Made by a program: the position numbers and the translations under genes. From positions 53,693 through 117,692 of the forward strand of contig NZ_MWQY01000014.1 of assembly GCF_002087085.1 (NCBI RefSeq): a stretch of 64,000 nucleotides of DNA, given 5' to 3'. Positions 15,839-25,286 of this stretch are shown in pieces. Under the pieces are notes generated by a model that was not told the DNA's origin, did no database searches, and worked only from the letters and a program-made list of their open reading frames with translations. Origin of the DNA: Marispirochaeta aestuarii. Its GTDB lineage: Bacteria > Spirochaetota > Spirochaetia > JC444 > Marispirochaetaceae. Numbering within the stretch: the first letter of the stretch is position 1; every line of letters starts with the position of its first letter.

Positions 15839-16564
15839 CTATAAGTGTCCTTCACTCAGGATTACAATGTCTATACGCCGGTTGTAGGCCCGGCCTTCGG
15901 GGGTATCATTCGTCGCCAGGGGCACCGTATCGGAAAAGCCTGCAACCTGAAACTGGTCCTCCGGCACCCCGTACTGAACCAGGTATTTCAGGGTATTGAT
16001 CGCCCTTGCCGAGGACAGCTCCCAGTTCGTCGGCCAGGGACCGGTCGGATCCGTTGGAGCCGCATCGGTATGCCCTTCTATCCTGAACTTCCGTCCCTCC
16101 AGGGATATAAGCAGCTGAGATACCTTCTGCAGGGTCTCACGGGTATTTTCGATGTCTATCTCCGCACTGGCGGGGCGAAAAAACGAATCCGCCGCCAGAC
16201 TGATTATAAGGCCCCGTTCATCCTCGGTAACCCGGACCTTCTTGGTCTTGATCTCCGGCTGGAACTGGCTTATCGCCCGCTTGCGGGCCTTGTCCAGGGC
16301 CCTTCCCTTGTCGACGGAAGGCAGGGTCATGATGTTGTTTCCCAGTTCCGCGAGCTCCCCTGCCTGGAGGGTGTTGCCCCCCTCGAGAACACCAAGACCG
16401 GAGAAGGCAGCCAGGATCAGCTTTAACTGGGAACCGTCCACCTCCGCGGTGGTATACATCATTACAAAAAATGTCAGAAGAAGGGTCACCATATCGCCAT
16501 AGGTGAGCATCCAGTCGGCGGCGCCTTCGGGGGGACATTTTTTGCATTTATTCGGCCTTGGCAT
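15839..16564 (-). CDS. motB: MotB, stator subunit
   Basis: 241 residues. The single membrane helix contains the proton-carrying aspartate Asp24 in LTYGDMVTLLLTFFVMMYT. A periplasmic plug and the OmpA-like peptidoglycan-binding domain follow (FRIEGHTDAAP, WELSSARAINTLKYL, YNRRIDIVIL). The N-terminus has a CKKCPPE motif at residues 7-13, a Cys-X2-Cys pair common in spirochaete and delta-type MotB. It is 14 bp downstream of motA. Confidence 0.96.
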   Translation of the reverse strand: MPRPNKCKKCPPEGAADWMLTYGDMVTLLLTFFVMMYTTAEVDGSQLKLILAAFSGLGVLEGGNTLQAGELAELGNNIMTLPSVDKGRALDKARKRAISQFQPEIKTKKVRVTEDERGLIISLAADSFFRPASAEIDIENTRETLQKVSQLLISLEGRKFRIEGHTDAAPTDPTGPWPTNWELSSARAINTLKYLVQYGVPEDQFQVAGFSDTVPLATNDTPEGRAYNRRIDIVILSEGHL

Positions 16565-16578
16565 GCTTGCTACAAATC

Positions 16579-17361
16579 CTATTCGGCGGCAGATTCCGCC
16601 ATGATTGCCTCTCTCTTAAGGGGAGGCAGAAAACTCAGAAGCTTGACTTCGAGAATCCGGGGGTTGTCTCCGGACTGGATGGAGAGGATCCCTTCGATCA
16701 TAATCTCCTTGACCAGGGTCTCACCCTTGTCCCGGTCCTCCAGCTTTGCCTTGATGGGAATCAGTACCAGGTTGGCAAATATTGCACCGTACATGGTGGT
16801 AATAAGAGCCAGAGCCATACCCGATCCGATGGAATCAGCGTCGTTAAGGTTTGCCAGCATGGCGATAAGCCCTGCCAGGGTACCGATCATTCCGAAGGCG
16901 GGAGCGACCTTTCCCCAGAAGTCGAAGAGCATTATTCCGTCCTGGTGGCGTTCCTGTATCTGATTCAGCTCATTGTAGAGAAGGTTCTTGATTATTTCCG
17001 GATCAGTACCGTCGACAACCAGCTGAATTCCTTTTTTCATGAACTCCTGTTCAACCTCTTCCAGGTCGTCCTCCAGGGCAAGAAGCCCCTCGCGGCGGGC
17101 TTTTTCGGAAAAGTTGACCAGGGTGGAAATAATGGCCTCTTCTCCCCAGTTGGGAACATTGAGGGCATGGTTCAGATAACGCATCATTCCCAGCACCCGC
17201 TGAAGGGGACTGGAAACCATCAGGGCCGCAAAGGAGCCGCCGATAACCATAAAGATCGATGGAATATCGACATAGGAAGTCAGGCTTCCACCGGAAGTAA
17301 AGATTGACATCAGGATCATCACAAATCCGAGTATCAATCCAATAATCGTTCCTAAATCCAT
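16579..17361 (-). CDS. motA: MotA, stator subunit
   Basis: 260 residues with four membrane segments: about 4-20, 31-48, 150-172 and 184-205 (PAFGMIGTLAGLIAMLANL and MALALITTMYGAIFANLVLIPI). The cytoplasmic loop between the second and third carries the FliG-facing charged residues. Five or six MotA subunits surround a MotB dimer to form the proton channel. Located 7 bp after flbD. Confidence 0.97.
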   Translation of the reverse strand: MDLGTIIGLILGFVMILMSIFTSGGSLTSYVDIPSIFMVIGGSFAALMVSSPLQRVLGMMRYLNHALNVPNWGEEAIISTLVNFSEKARREGLLALEDDLEEVEQEFMKKGIQLVVDGTDPEIIKNLLYNELNQIQERHQDGIMLFDFWGKVAPAFGMIGTLAGLIAMLANLNDADSIGSGMALALITTMYGAIFANLVLIPIKAKLEDRDKGETLVKEIMIEGILSIQSGDNPRILEVKLLSFLPPLKREAIMAESAAE

Positions 17362-17368
17362 TCTTCGG

Positions 17369-17566
17369 TTACTCCTCGTTCTTGAAGGCCCCTATCTGCC
17401 TGCGGTATTCGATAATCGAATTCATAATCGTCCGGCGGTCCTCCCGGACCACCAGACGTTTACCCGACAGCATAATCAGGGTTGTATCCGGATTGGCTTC
17501 CATGTATTCGATCTGATGGGGGTTAACCCAGTAGACCGTTCCATCCAACCTTGTTACTTCAATCAT
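17369..17566 (-). CDS. flbD: FlbD family small flagellar protein
   Basis: 65 residues: MIEVTRLDGTVYWVNPHQIEYMEANPDTTL... followed by LSGKRLVVRED and a helical tail. This is the small FlbD found between flgE and motA in spirochaetes and in Gram-positives (YlzI/SwrD). Bacillus SwrD increases stator power. Not the Caulobacter regulator of the same name. Confidence 0.93.
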   Translation of the reverse strand: MIEVTRLDGTVYWVNPHQIEYMEANPDTTLIMLSGKRLVVREDRRTIMNSIIEYRRQIGAFKNEE

Positions 17567-17586
17567 CTGCGGCCTATTCTAACCCC

Positions 17587-18981
17587 TTAACGCTTTAAGG
17601 TCAAAAGCTCCTGCAGCATCTGGTCCGATGTTTGTATCGTTTTACTGTTGGACTGGAAACCCCGCTGTGTAACGATCATGTCGGTAAATTGTTCCGCCAG
17701 GTCCACGTTGCTCATTTCCAGGGCGCCGGCGATAAACTTGCCCTTGCCGGCAACACCGCTCTCGGAGACATTCGGGTCGCCTGAGTTGTTGGTCACGATG
17801 TAGGTACTCTCGCCGGCCTTCTCGAGCCCTCCGGGGTTAACGAAACTCGCCAGGGCGACCTGTCCGATGGTACGGTTGGTACCGTTGGAATAGACCCCGG
17901 TTATCATTCCGGACTGATCGACTTTGAAGCTCTCCAGGTATCCCATGGGATAACCGTTCTGCGCAAAGGCCTTGGTGGAACTCTTTTCAGCAAACTGGGT
18001 CATGGAGTTCACAACGCTCCCAACCTCTCCCAGATTCAGATTGAAGGTCTGCCGCAGCACGCCGCCTTCAGCGTCGGGATTGGCGTCGGGCACATCGAAA
18101 GAAATCTGCGTCTGAAGCGCCCCCTCTGTCAGTATATCACCCTGGGCGTCGGTTACCGATTCCAGGGTCCCGAGATTGTTGAAATTTACCGTAAAAGTGG
18201 CTGTGGCGTTGTTCGCCTCCCCGACCTCGGCAAGGGTGTTCGCCGTATCTGCACCGTCTGCGTCGGGATTCATGATTACCACCGCATCCCAGCTGTTCGG
18301 AGCTCCCACGGTCTTGGTAAAGTTAATCCGCATGGTGTGGGTGTTCCCGAAATCGTCATACACTGTCTTGTCGATGGTCCAGGTGTTCTGCAGTACTTCC
18401 GCGGGGCCCGCGTCGGCGGGGATTTCTCCAACTCTCTTATCCAGGTTACAGGCCAGATAGACTTCGCTGGTTGCGGAGGCAGGGTCCTTACCGCCTATGG
18501 GAATGGTAATGTCCCCCACATCGGAAGCTGTATTGATGATTGTCTGCCCCTCCACCTCCTGGGCCATCCATCCCTGGACCTTCAGGCCATTGGCGGGATT
18601 CACCAGGGTACCGGCTTCGTCAAGGCCAAAAGCGCCGGCTCTGGTGTAGAACTCCTTGTCTCCCTCCCGGAGGATAAAGAACCCGTTTCCCTGGATTGCG
18701 ATATCCGTCATGACCCCGGTGGTCTGCAGGGAGCCCTGGGTGTGGATGGTATCGATAGCGGCAATAGTCATACCCAGTCCGACCTGTTTCGGGTTTACTC
18801 CCCCAAGGTCATCGGTAGGACGGGCGGCCCCGGACATTGTCTGGGACAGCATATCCTGAAAATTCACCCTCCCCTTTTTAAAACCGATCGTGTTGACGTT
18901 GGAGATGTTGTTACCAATAACATCCATCCGCGTCTGGTGATTCTGCAGACCGGAAACACCGGCATAAAGGGACCGCATCAT
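17587..18981 (-). CDS. flgE: FlgE, flagellar hook protein with lysinoalanine cross-link residues
   Basis: 464 residues. N-terminal D0 motif [22 protein letters not shown] and C-terminal heptad helix ([19 protein letters not shown]) are diagnostic. In the spirochaete-specific D2 region Lys165 (in PIGGKDP) and Cys178-Asn179 (in [10 protein letters not shown]) occupy the same residue numbers as the Treponema denticola pair that forms a self-catalysed lysinoalanine cross-link between hook subunits. The start overlaps the flgD stop by four bases. Hooks in this organism should therefore be SDS- and heat-stable polymers. Confidence 0.97.
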   Translation of the reverse strand: MMRSLYAGVSGLQNHQTRMDVIGNNISNVNTIGFKKGRVNFQDMLSQTMSGAARPTDDLGGVNPKQVGLGMTIAAIDTIHTQGSLQTTGVMTDIAIQGNGFFILREGDKEFYTRAGAFGLDEAGTLVNPANGLKVQGWMAQEVEGQTIINTASDVGDITIPIGGKDPASATSEVYLACNLDKRVGEIPADAGPAEVLQNTWTIDKTVYDDFGNTHTMRINFTKTVGAPNSWDAVVIMNPDADGADTANTLAEVGEANNATATFTVNFNNLGTLESVTDAQGDILTEGALQTQISFDVPDANPDAEGGVLRQTFNLNLGEVGSVVNSMTQFAEKSSTKAFAQNGYPMGYLESFKVDQSGMITGVYSNGTNRTIGQVALASFVNPGGLEKAGESTYIVTNNSGDPNVSESGVAGKGKFIAGALEMSNVDLAEQFTDMIVTQRGFQSNSKTIQTSDQMLQELLTLKR

Positions 18982-19430
18982 ATGTTCATATCCTCCTGGC
19001 GCATTACCTTTTCAATTTCATCCACATCGTAGTAGGTTCCGTTTACAAGAACCTGGGGGAATTCCCGTCCGGATACCGCTTCTACGGTACCGCGAATAAC
19101 CTGATCTCCCCGAATAATCTCCACCTCGTGTCCCAGGGTATTCATGGCCTTCGATGAAGCCATTACCCCGGAGAGCTGAGTAAAGGAGCTTGCCATGTTC
19201 GTCATCTGTTCCAGTGTTGAGAACTGGGCCATCTGGGCAATAAACTCCTTGTCCTTCATGGGTTCACTGGGGTCCTGATGGGTCAGCTGGGTCAGAAGAA
19301 TTTTAAGAAAATCATCCTTGTCGAGCTCCTGCTTTGACTGCCTGCCGGGATCGATCGTCTTGTTCAGCAGATCAACCTGCATCTGTGTTCTTGCCTTGTC
19401 GGCGCTGTTCATGGTTGTGGAAATATCCAT
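18978..19430 (-). CDS. flgD: FlgD, hook capping protein
   Basis: 150 residues. The N-terminal FlgD motif is clear: [19 protein letters not shown], then [20 protein letters not shown]. The rest ([20 protein letters not shown]) is a short tudor-like part; the Ig-like domain of enterobacterial FlgD is missing, as in other spirochaetes. It caps the growing hook. It lies between the fliK-like gene and flgE. Confidence 0.95.
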   Translation of the reverse strand: MDISTTMNSADKARTQMQVDLLNKTIDPGRQSKQELDKDDFLKILLTQLTHQDPSEPMKDKEFIAQMAQFSTLEQMTNMASSFTQLSGVMASSKAMNTLGHEVEIIRGDQVIRGTVEAVSGREFPQVLVNGTYYDVDEIEKVMRQEDMNI

Positions 19431-19442
19431 CCTGCTCTTCTC

Positions 19443-20843
19443 CTACACATATACATTGACCCGACTCTCGCCGAAAATATAATCTTCGACCCTGGGTACC
19501 TGGTCATCAAAAATCCTGGTCATTTTTTCAAGAGGAAGCCCTTCGAGATTCTGTTCTCTTCGTCTTCCGGAAAAACCTTCCCTCTGTCCGACAGAGACGT
19601 CCAGGCCGGCGGTCTGAAAACCGTTTTCCCGGAAAGCCCGGTTCAGGGCCTCCATGTTCTCCTGAAAAACCTCTCGTACACTATTATTTTCGACAATTAT
19701 TCGGCCGGCTATATGCCTATTATCCGAGAGATTCAGCCGTATCCGTACTTCCCCCAGTTTTTCCGGCTTGAGTATCAGGCGGATCTCACCCTGGTCCCTG
19801 TCCTTGAGTACAAACTGGGCTTTTTTTATGATCTCCCCGTTCCCCTCTTCCTTCAGAGCACGGGAAAGGTCTGCTGCAGCCTGGGCGGGACCGGTCTCGC
19901 CGCGGGAAATCGTGGAATCCGCCTTTCCATTGAAAGCCTCGATAACGATGAAATCCTGACGGTTCTGGCCTTCCGGCTTCAGGGAATCCTGCAAGCTGAC
20001 AGCCTCGATCTTCTGTGCCTGGTGTGAAGCTGTCTGTTCGCTTTTTGTCTCCTTTCGGCTGCGAAGATCGATAAGTTCGGCCTTTACCGTCTGCCGCTGG
20101 GCATCATCGCCGGAATGAACCCTGCGAACAGCGGATGCATCGCGGCGGGCCTCACTGTCATGTCTGGTTTTTTCTGCAGCCGCTTTTCCTGCCTCTTTTG
20201 CACTTTCAGCATCTCCGGGGCCGATCCCTTCGCCGGATACAGTAAGGCCCTTTATGGCCGATTTTTCCTTATCCCTGGCATCAGAATCTGAGGTTTCTGT
20301 ACGTCTTTCGGAAGAAGATGCTGACTTTTCCGGATCTATTCCGGCTTCCGCCTGTACCGGGACCTGTATCTTTACATCTGATTTGTTGTCTTTACCGGTT
20401 CCACGGGCTCCCGCGAAGACATTTTCAGGATTATTGACCTTCCGGCTGTTCTTTTCGGTGGTCTGTTTGCCATCCCCCCGGGGGGTCGGAACATGGACGG
20501 GGTTCTCTTTTTCATCCCTGGAAACGGATTCATCCGATCCTTCGCCGGAATGGTCCCTGTCTGCTTCCTTACTGTTTTCAGAAGTGTCGGTTTCCTCTTT
20601 TTTTGATTTCGCGGCGGCGTCCTTCACGGTTTCCGCATCTTTCGATTCCTTCGCCCTGCCAGGACTCTCCCCCTGAAGGTCCGCGTCTGTTTTCTCAGTC
20701 TCCCTCTGATCCGCCGAATTGCTCCTTTCCGTTTCTGCACGGGCAAGGTATTCGCCGAAAGGAGGCCCCTCAAGCTCCGTTACCTGGGGAGAAAACTCCG
20801 CAGGTCGATGGTCGCTGGAGATAAACTCTACCGGGGATATCAT
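19443..20843 (-). CDS. fliK: FliK-like hook-length control protein
   Basis: 466 residues. The first 320 are low-complexity, hydrophilic and rich in Glu, Lys, Ser, Asp and Gln, as expected of the export-measuring portion. The C-terminal Flg_hook domain (about 345-430) is recognisable: RDQGEIRLILKPEKLGEVRIRLNL is followed by VENNSVREVFQENMEALNRAF. FliK stops hook export through FlhB. Position directly before flgD supports the call. The N-terminal part contains a C6G6 palindrome at 20474-20485. Confidence 0.85.
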   Translation of the reverse strand: MISPVEFISSDHRPAEFSPQVTELEGPPFGEYLARAETERSNSADQRETEKTDADLQGESPGRAKESKDAETVKDAAAKSKKEETDTSENSKEADRDHSGEGSDESVSRDEKENPVHVPTPRGDGKQTTEKNSRKVNNPENVFAGARGTGKDNKSDVKIQVPVQAEAGIDPEKSASSSERRTETSDSDARDKEKSAIKGLTVSGEGIGPGDAESAKEAGKAAAEKTRHDSEARRDASAVRRVHSGDDAQRQTVKAELIDLRSRKETKSEQTASHQAQKIEAVSLQDSLKPEGQNRQDFIVIEAFNGKADSTISRGETGPAQAAADLSRALKEEGNGEIIKKAQFVLKDRDQGEIRLILKPEKLGEVRIRLNLSDNRHIAGRIIVENNSVREVFQENMEALNRAFRENGFQTAGLDVSVGQREGFSGRRREQNLEGLPLEKMTRIFDDQVPRVEDYIFGESRVNVYV

Positions 20844-20852
20844 CTTTTTGTA

Positions 20853-21476
20853 TCATCCTCCTTGAACCTCCGGTTTCTTGAGCATTTTTCGGTTTAAAAC
20901 CGCAGCTCTGTCCGCAGGCATCAGAGACAACCAGTACGAAACGACCGAAACGTTCCCGGCCTCCCGGGCCATCTGTTCGGTCATGCGCAGAATGTCAATC
21001 ACATCCTGGTCGTCCATTGCAACGAGCCGTTCGACAGCCGCTTCCGGGGGCATCCCCGCAAAATACTCCGCGGCTTGACGAAGGTTTGCACTCTTATTTT
21101 CGTACTGTTTTACAATTTCATTGAATGATTTTTCCCGATCTTCCAGCGCCTTTTCCCGCTCTTCAAGGGCTTCCAGCTTTTGAACAATCTCCTCTTCCCT
21201 GATATCCAGCTGCTCTTCCTGTTCCAGGAGGGCGGTTTCTCTCCGGTCAAGCTCTTCCCACAGCTTCTCCAGACGTGCCTCATCCAGCAGAAGGACGGAA
21301 CCGTCATCCGGAACCTGCTCGGGGGTTTCCATTCCCAGCAGCCGGAACACCGGGTTCAGTCGTTCCCGGACATCCACCAGGCCCAGATGATCGAACCAGA
21401 GTAATCCACCGAGGAACAGAATTCCAATCAACAGGACGAGGACGATTATCCGGTATCCTGCATTTACCTTTGCCAT
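20853..21476 (-). CDS. flbB: FlbB, spirochaete periplasmic flagellar collar protein
   Basis: 207 residues with one N-terminal membrane helix (about 9-28, IIVLVLLIGILFLGGLLWF), a long coiled coil (about 65-130, runs of Glu, Leu and Arg heptads) and a C-terminal MotE/MgtE_N-like domain (YFAGMPPEAAVERLVAMDDQDVIDILRMT). In Borrelia FlbB is the base of the periplasmic collar that recruits stators. Its place between fliJ and the fliK-like gene matches that operon. Many databases call the family MotE-like. Confidence 0.87.
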   Translation of the reverse strand: MAKVNAGYRIIVLVLLIGILFLGGLLWFDHLGLVDVRERLNPVFRLLGMETPEQVPDDGSVLLLDEARLEKLWEELDRRETALLEQEEQLDIREEEIVQKLEALEEREKALEDREKSFNEIVKQYENKSANLRQAAEYFAGMPPEAAVERLVAMDDQDVIDILRMTEQMAREAGNVSVVSYWLSLMPADRAAVLNRKMLKKPEVQGG

Positions 21477-21928
21477 TACTCTTTTCCTCCCGCTTCAATA
21501 CGACGTGCGGCGGCACTGCTGTTCAGATCGTCCTGTTTCAGAATCTCGTTTTTGCGTTCTTCCCGGTAAAATTCCGCCGCTTTTTTTTCTTTCAGTTTCT
21601 CGAATACCTTTCGTTCCCGGGACGCCTCGATATAGCCGGCCTGTATTTTTTCCCGTTCCTTTCCAAGCCGGCCCAGATCCTGATGCAACTGACTGCTGGT
21701 ATGCTCCATTCTCCTGATGTAATTTTCCGCAGCCACCCGGGCGACAAAATCATTTCCCGCAGCAGCTCCGGAAACAAAAGCCTGACGCCTCTTCCGCCCG
21801 CACTCGGCAATCCGCTGGCGAATCGCTTCCATACGTCCGGTAAGCTCGCCGAGTTTCTGTTCCCATTCCCGTTCCCGGTACTCCTTGAGTTCGAGGAGCT
21901 TCTGCAGCTTGAAATGAAAACGTCGCAT
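21476..21928 (-). CDS. fliJ: FliJ, flagellar export chaperone/stalk protein
   Basis: 150 residues, entirely helical and charged, starting MRRFHFKLQKLLELKEYRERE, the standard FliJ opening. FliJ is the gamma-like stalk inside the FliI hexamer. It overlaps flbB by one base and follows fliI by 3 bp. Sequence identity in this family is weak, so the call relies on the N-terminus and the position. Confidence 0.9.
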   Translation of the reverse strand: MRRFHFKLQKLLELKEYREREWEQKLGELTGRMEAIRQRIAECGRKRRQAFVSGAAAGNDFVARVAAENYIRRMEHTSSQLHQDLGRLGKEREKIQAGYIEASRERKVFEKLKEKKAAEFYREERKNEILKQDDLNSSAAARRIEAGGKE

Positions 21929-21931
21929 TGC

Positions 21932-23239
21932 CTAATCCGTCCCCGCCAGTGAACGCAATGTTTCCAGAGTGTCTGCGATATCCGCCCGCTCATCGATTCC
22001 CTGCACCAGGAAGTCCCGTATGGCAGGCATCTTGGCGATTGCTTCATCCACAAGAGAATTGGCACCCTTTACGTATGCTCCCACGTTGATAAGGTCTTCG
22101 GACTCATAGTAGGCAGACAGCAGCTGTCGCAGTCTTCCCGCAGCTTTCAGGTCCGCTTCCTTCGCCACCTTGTTTCCCAGGCGCGACAGGGAATCAAGGA
22201 CATCCACCGCCGGATAGTGATACCGCTGTGCCAGCTGCCGGCTCAGGATAACGTGTCCGTCCAGAATACCCCGTACCGTATCTGCCACGGGGTCATCCAT
22301 ATCATCGGCGTCCACAAGAATGGAATAAAATCCGGTAATTGTTCCCTTGTCGGAGGTACCGCAGCGTTCAAGAAGCTTGGGCAGCAGGGAAAAAACCGAG
22401 GGGGTGTATCCCCTGGTGGCCGGCGGTTCGCCCACGGCGAGGCCGATCTCCCGCTGGGCCCGGGCAAAACGGGTTACCGAATCGAAGAGAAGCATTACAT
22501 CCTTGCCCTGGTCCCTGAAGTATTCGGCAATGGCCGTGGCGACGTAGGCACCTCTGAGGCGTGCCAGGGGGGGAGTATCGGAGGAGGAGACCACCAGCAC
22601 TGAACGCTTGAGCCCCTCAGGCCCGAGATCGTTGTCGATGAACTCCTTGACCTCCCTGCCGCGTTCCCCGATGAGGGCAATCACGTTGACATCTGCGGAG
22701 GTGTTCCGGGCGATCATACCGAGAATGGTGGACTTTCCGACCCCGGAACCGGAGAAAATACCCAGTCGTTGTCCCTTTCCCACGGGGGTAAAGGCATCCA
22801 GGGAACGGACCCCGGTAACAATGCGTTCCTTAATGGCGGCACGACGCAAAACATCCGGCGGCTCCGCTATGACCGGGTAGGTTTCCACCGAACCGAGGGT
22901 GGGCCCGTTGTCCATGGGTCGGCCAAGGCTGTCCAGTACGCGCCCCAGCAGTCTGGGAGAGACGGGAACAGAGAGGGATTCACCCATGGCGGTAACACGA
23001 CAGCCTGCCTCAATGCCCTCCATGCCCAGAAAGGGCATCAGCTGGACAGATTCCTCGGAAAACCCGACGATCTCCGCCGGCACGGTTCCCCTGCCCTTGG
23101 GGACATCGATATGACATAATTCGCCCACCATCCCATGGGGGCCGTGACTCTCGATCATGAGCCCCTTCACGCGCTGAATGAGTCCCGTATATTTTATAGG
23201 ATCAAAGTCGCTGAGAACTGTATTATACTTTTCGAACAT
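21932..23239 (-). CDS. fliI: FliI, flagellar export ATPase
   Basis: 435 residues, the usual length. Walker A GSGVGKST at 164-171, preceded by LDAFTPVGKGQRLGIF. Catalytic glutamate region VNVIALIGERGREVKEF, Walker B VMLLFDSVTRFARAQREIGLAVGEPP and the arginine-finger region SRLGNKV follow. It powers substrate unfolding and chaperone release. The gap to fliH is 32 bp. Confidence 0.97.
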   Translation of the reverse strand: MFEKYNTVLSDFDPIKYTGLIQRVKGLMIESHGPHGMVGELCHIDVPKGRGTVPAEIVGFSEESVQLMPFLGMEGIEAGCRVTAMGESLSVPVSPRLLGRVLDSLGRPMDNGPTLGSVETYPVIAEPPDVLRRAAIKERIVTGVRSLDAFTPVGKGQRLGIFSGSGVGKSTILGMIARNTSADVNVIALIGERGREVKEFIDNDLGPEGLKRSVLVVSSSDTPPLARLRGAYVATAIAEYFRDQGKDVMLLFDSVTRFARAQREIGLAVGEPPATRGYTPSVFSLLPKLLERCGTSDKGTITGFYSILVDADDMDDPVADTVRGILDGHVILSRQLAQRYHYPAVDVLDSLSRLGNKVAKEADLKAAGRLRQLLSAYYESEDLINVGAYVKGANSLVDEAIAKMPAIRDFLVQGIDERADIADTLETLRSLAGTD

Positions 23240-23271
23240 CCTTCCCTCCCTTAAAGGATGAACCTGGAACC

Positions 23272-24183
23272 TCAGGCCTCCCCTTTTTCTCTGATGGGTG
23301 CCATCTCCAGGATTTTTTCCTCAATTTCGTTGAATTGCGATTTTATCCTGGCATCGATCTCCCCGAAGTCTGTCTCGATAATACAGCCTCCACGGTCTAC
23401 CCGGGAGTCTTCCATTACCGTTATGGATCTGACGTTCTCGACCATACGCATGAAATCCTTGACATGGTCGGTGGTAAGATCAACGTCTTCCAGGTTAACC
23501 CTGAGAATGACGTCTCCACGGCTCTTGAGTTTTCTCAGGGCCTGAATAACATTATTGATGACCACGTTCTTCTGGTTTTCCGAGATAACCTTGATTACCT
23601 TCTTTGCAATCAGAAGAACAAGGTTGATCACCTGGGTTTCGGATTCCTCGATTATCTCCGTGCGCTTTTCGATGGCGGAACTGATGATACCGTGAAGGTG
23701 GGTGACCAGCCGTTCAACCTCACCCCGACCCTCCTGGTAGCCTTCTTCCCGACCGGATTCAAAACCCTCGGCGTAGGCGTCCTTACGGATCTGTTCGAGC
23801 TGATCGTTGGCCTCTTTGAGAATCTCATCCCGCCGGGCTTCGGCTTCCGATTCAATCTCCGCGGCATTATCCTCGGCTTCCTGCTTCAGCTTCTCCCCTT
23901 CATCGGTCTTGGCCTTGAGAACCTGAAAAGCCCGTTCCTCCGCCTCCTTGACGATATTCTCCGCCTCTTCCTGTGCGGAGGCGATCATCCCGGCCTTCTC
24001 TTCTTCCCACTGAGCCCTGAAGGCCTCAGCCTCTCTGCGCAGGTCATCGGCGGTTGGTCCGCTGTACTCCTCTGCGGGAACAGGAACCTCCACGGGCTTC
24101 TGTTCCTTGAAGGGGGTATCGAGAACGATTCTGCCGGAACTTAACTGTGTTACCTCCGTGGGCCGGAAAACATTCTTTGCCAT
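23272..24183 (-). CDS. fliH: FliH, regulator of the flagellar ATPase
   Basis: 303 residues: N-terminal C-ring-binding region, long Glu/Ala-rich coiled coil (about 45-160, with GFESGREEGYQEGRGE GxxxG repeats) and a C-terminal VATPase-E-like domain (VINLVLLIAKKVIKVISE; MVENVRSITVMEDSRVDRGGCIIETDFG). The DxxVxxGGCxxET stretch is diagnostic. It anchors FliI to the C-ring. The start is 12 bp after fliG. Confidence 0.94.
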   Translation of the reverse strand: MAKNVFRPTEVTQLSSGRIVLDTPFKEQKPVEVPVPAEEYSGPTADDLRREAEAFRAQWEEEKAGMIASAQEEAENIVKEAEERAFQVLKAKTDEGEKLKQEAEDNAAEIESEAEARRDEILKEANDQLEQIRKDAYAEGFESGREEGYQEGRGEVERLVTHLHGIISSAIEKRTEIIEESETQVINLVLLIAKKVIKVISENQKNVVINNVIQALRKLKSRGDVILRVNLEDVDLTTDHVKDFMRMVENVRSITVMEDSRVDRGGCIIETDFGEIDARIKSQFNEIEEKILEMAPIREKGEA

Positions 24184-24195
24184 TCCCTACCTTCC

Positions 24196-25263
24196 CTATA
24201 CCACCATCTCGTCCTCGCCGGAACGGGCAACAACAATTTCGCCCTGGTCCTCGAGCTTGCGGATAATGGAAACAATCTTCTGCTGGGTCTCCTCAACGTC
24301 CTTAAGCCGCACGGGACCCATGTACTCCATCTCCTCCTTGAGCATTCCCGCGGCGCGCTTGGACATATTGCGAAAAATCTTGTCCTGAACCTCGGCTTCC
24401 ACACCCCGCAGGGCCTTGGCCAGTTCTCCGGTATCCACCTCCCGCAGCACCTTCTGAATCGCCCGGTCGTCGAGAAGCACGATATCCTCGAATACGAACA
24501 TGCGCTTCTTGATCTCCTCTGCCAGTTCCGGATCCTCCTCTTCAAGGCTTTCGATGATGGTCTTTTCCGTCGAACGGTCCACCATATTGAGGATCTCAAC
24601 GATATTCTCGACTCCACCGGCGGCGGTGTAGTCCTCGGAACTGAGGGTCGAAAGCTTCTTCTCAAGGACCCGTTCGACCTCCCGCAGAATGTTGGGGTCT
24701 GTACGGTCCATGGTTGCAATGCGCTTGGATACATCGGACTGTATCTCGTGGGGCAGACTGGCAAGTATTATGGATGCCTTCTGGGGTTCCAGGTAGGCCA
24801 GGATCAGAGCGATGGTCTGGGGATGCTCCTGCTGGATAAAGTTCAAGAGGTGCGCGGGGTCCGTACGCCGGATAAAGTCGAAGGGACGCACCTGCAGCGA
24901 ACTGGTCAGACGATTGATGATATCCACCGCCTTCTGGGCACCCAGGGATTTTTCGAGAAGCTCCCTGGCGTAATCGATACCTCCGGAGGTTATGAAGTCC
25001 TGGGCCATCATGAGTTCCTTGAACTCCATCAGCACCGTGTCCCTGTCCTCAGAATCGATATTGTCCAGCCGCGCGATCTCGAAGGTAAGCGCTTCAATTT
25101 CGTCTTCCCTGAGGTGTTTGAAAATCTCCGACGAGATTTCCGATCCCAGGGTGACAAGAAAGATTGCAGCCTTCTGACGACCGGTGAGTTCCTTCTTTAA
25201 GCCCTTCTTGGGAGCCCCGCCTGCGGCGGCTCCCGGGGTCTGTGCTTTAGCTTGTTTGGCCAT
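24196..25263 (-). CDS. fliG: FliG, motor switch protein
   Basis: 355 residues. N-terminal domain after a 25-residue Ala/Gly/Lys leader, the FliM-binding EHPQTIAL motif at 146-153, and the C-terminal torque domain (FVFEDIVLLDDRAIQKVLREVD; LAKALRGVEAEVQDKIFRNMSKRAAGMLKEEMEYMGPVR in shortened form). All three armadillo modules are present. It couples the stator to the FliF ring. Gap to fliF is 23 bp. Confidence 0.97.
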   Translation of the reverse strand: MAKQAKAQTPGAAAGGAPKKGLKKELTGRQKAAIFLVTLGSEISSEIFKHLREDEIEALTFEIARLDNIDSEDRDTVLMEFKELMMAQDFITSGGIDYARELLEKSLGAQKAVDIINRLTSSLQVRPFDFIRRTDPAHLLNFIQQEHPQTIALILAYLEPQKASIILASLPHEIQSDVSKRIATMDRTDPNILREVERVLEKKLSTLSSEDYTAAGGVENIVEILNMVDRSTEKTIIESLEEEDPELAEEIKKRMFVFEDIVLLDDRAIQKVLREVDTGELAKALRGVEAEVQDKIFRNMSKRAAGMLKEEMEYMGPVRLKDVEETQQKIVSIIRKLEDQGEIVVARSGEDEMVV

Positions 25264-25286
25264 ATCGAGTCTCCTTCGTCACTGTG

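Noticed and set aside
20474..20485. C6G6 palindrome inside fliK
   Set aside because: In-frame within a low-complexity part of the coding sequence; no sign that it is regulatory, though it could be unstable.
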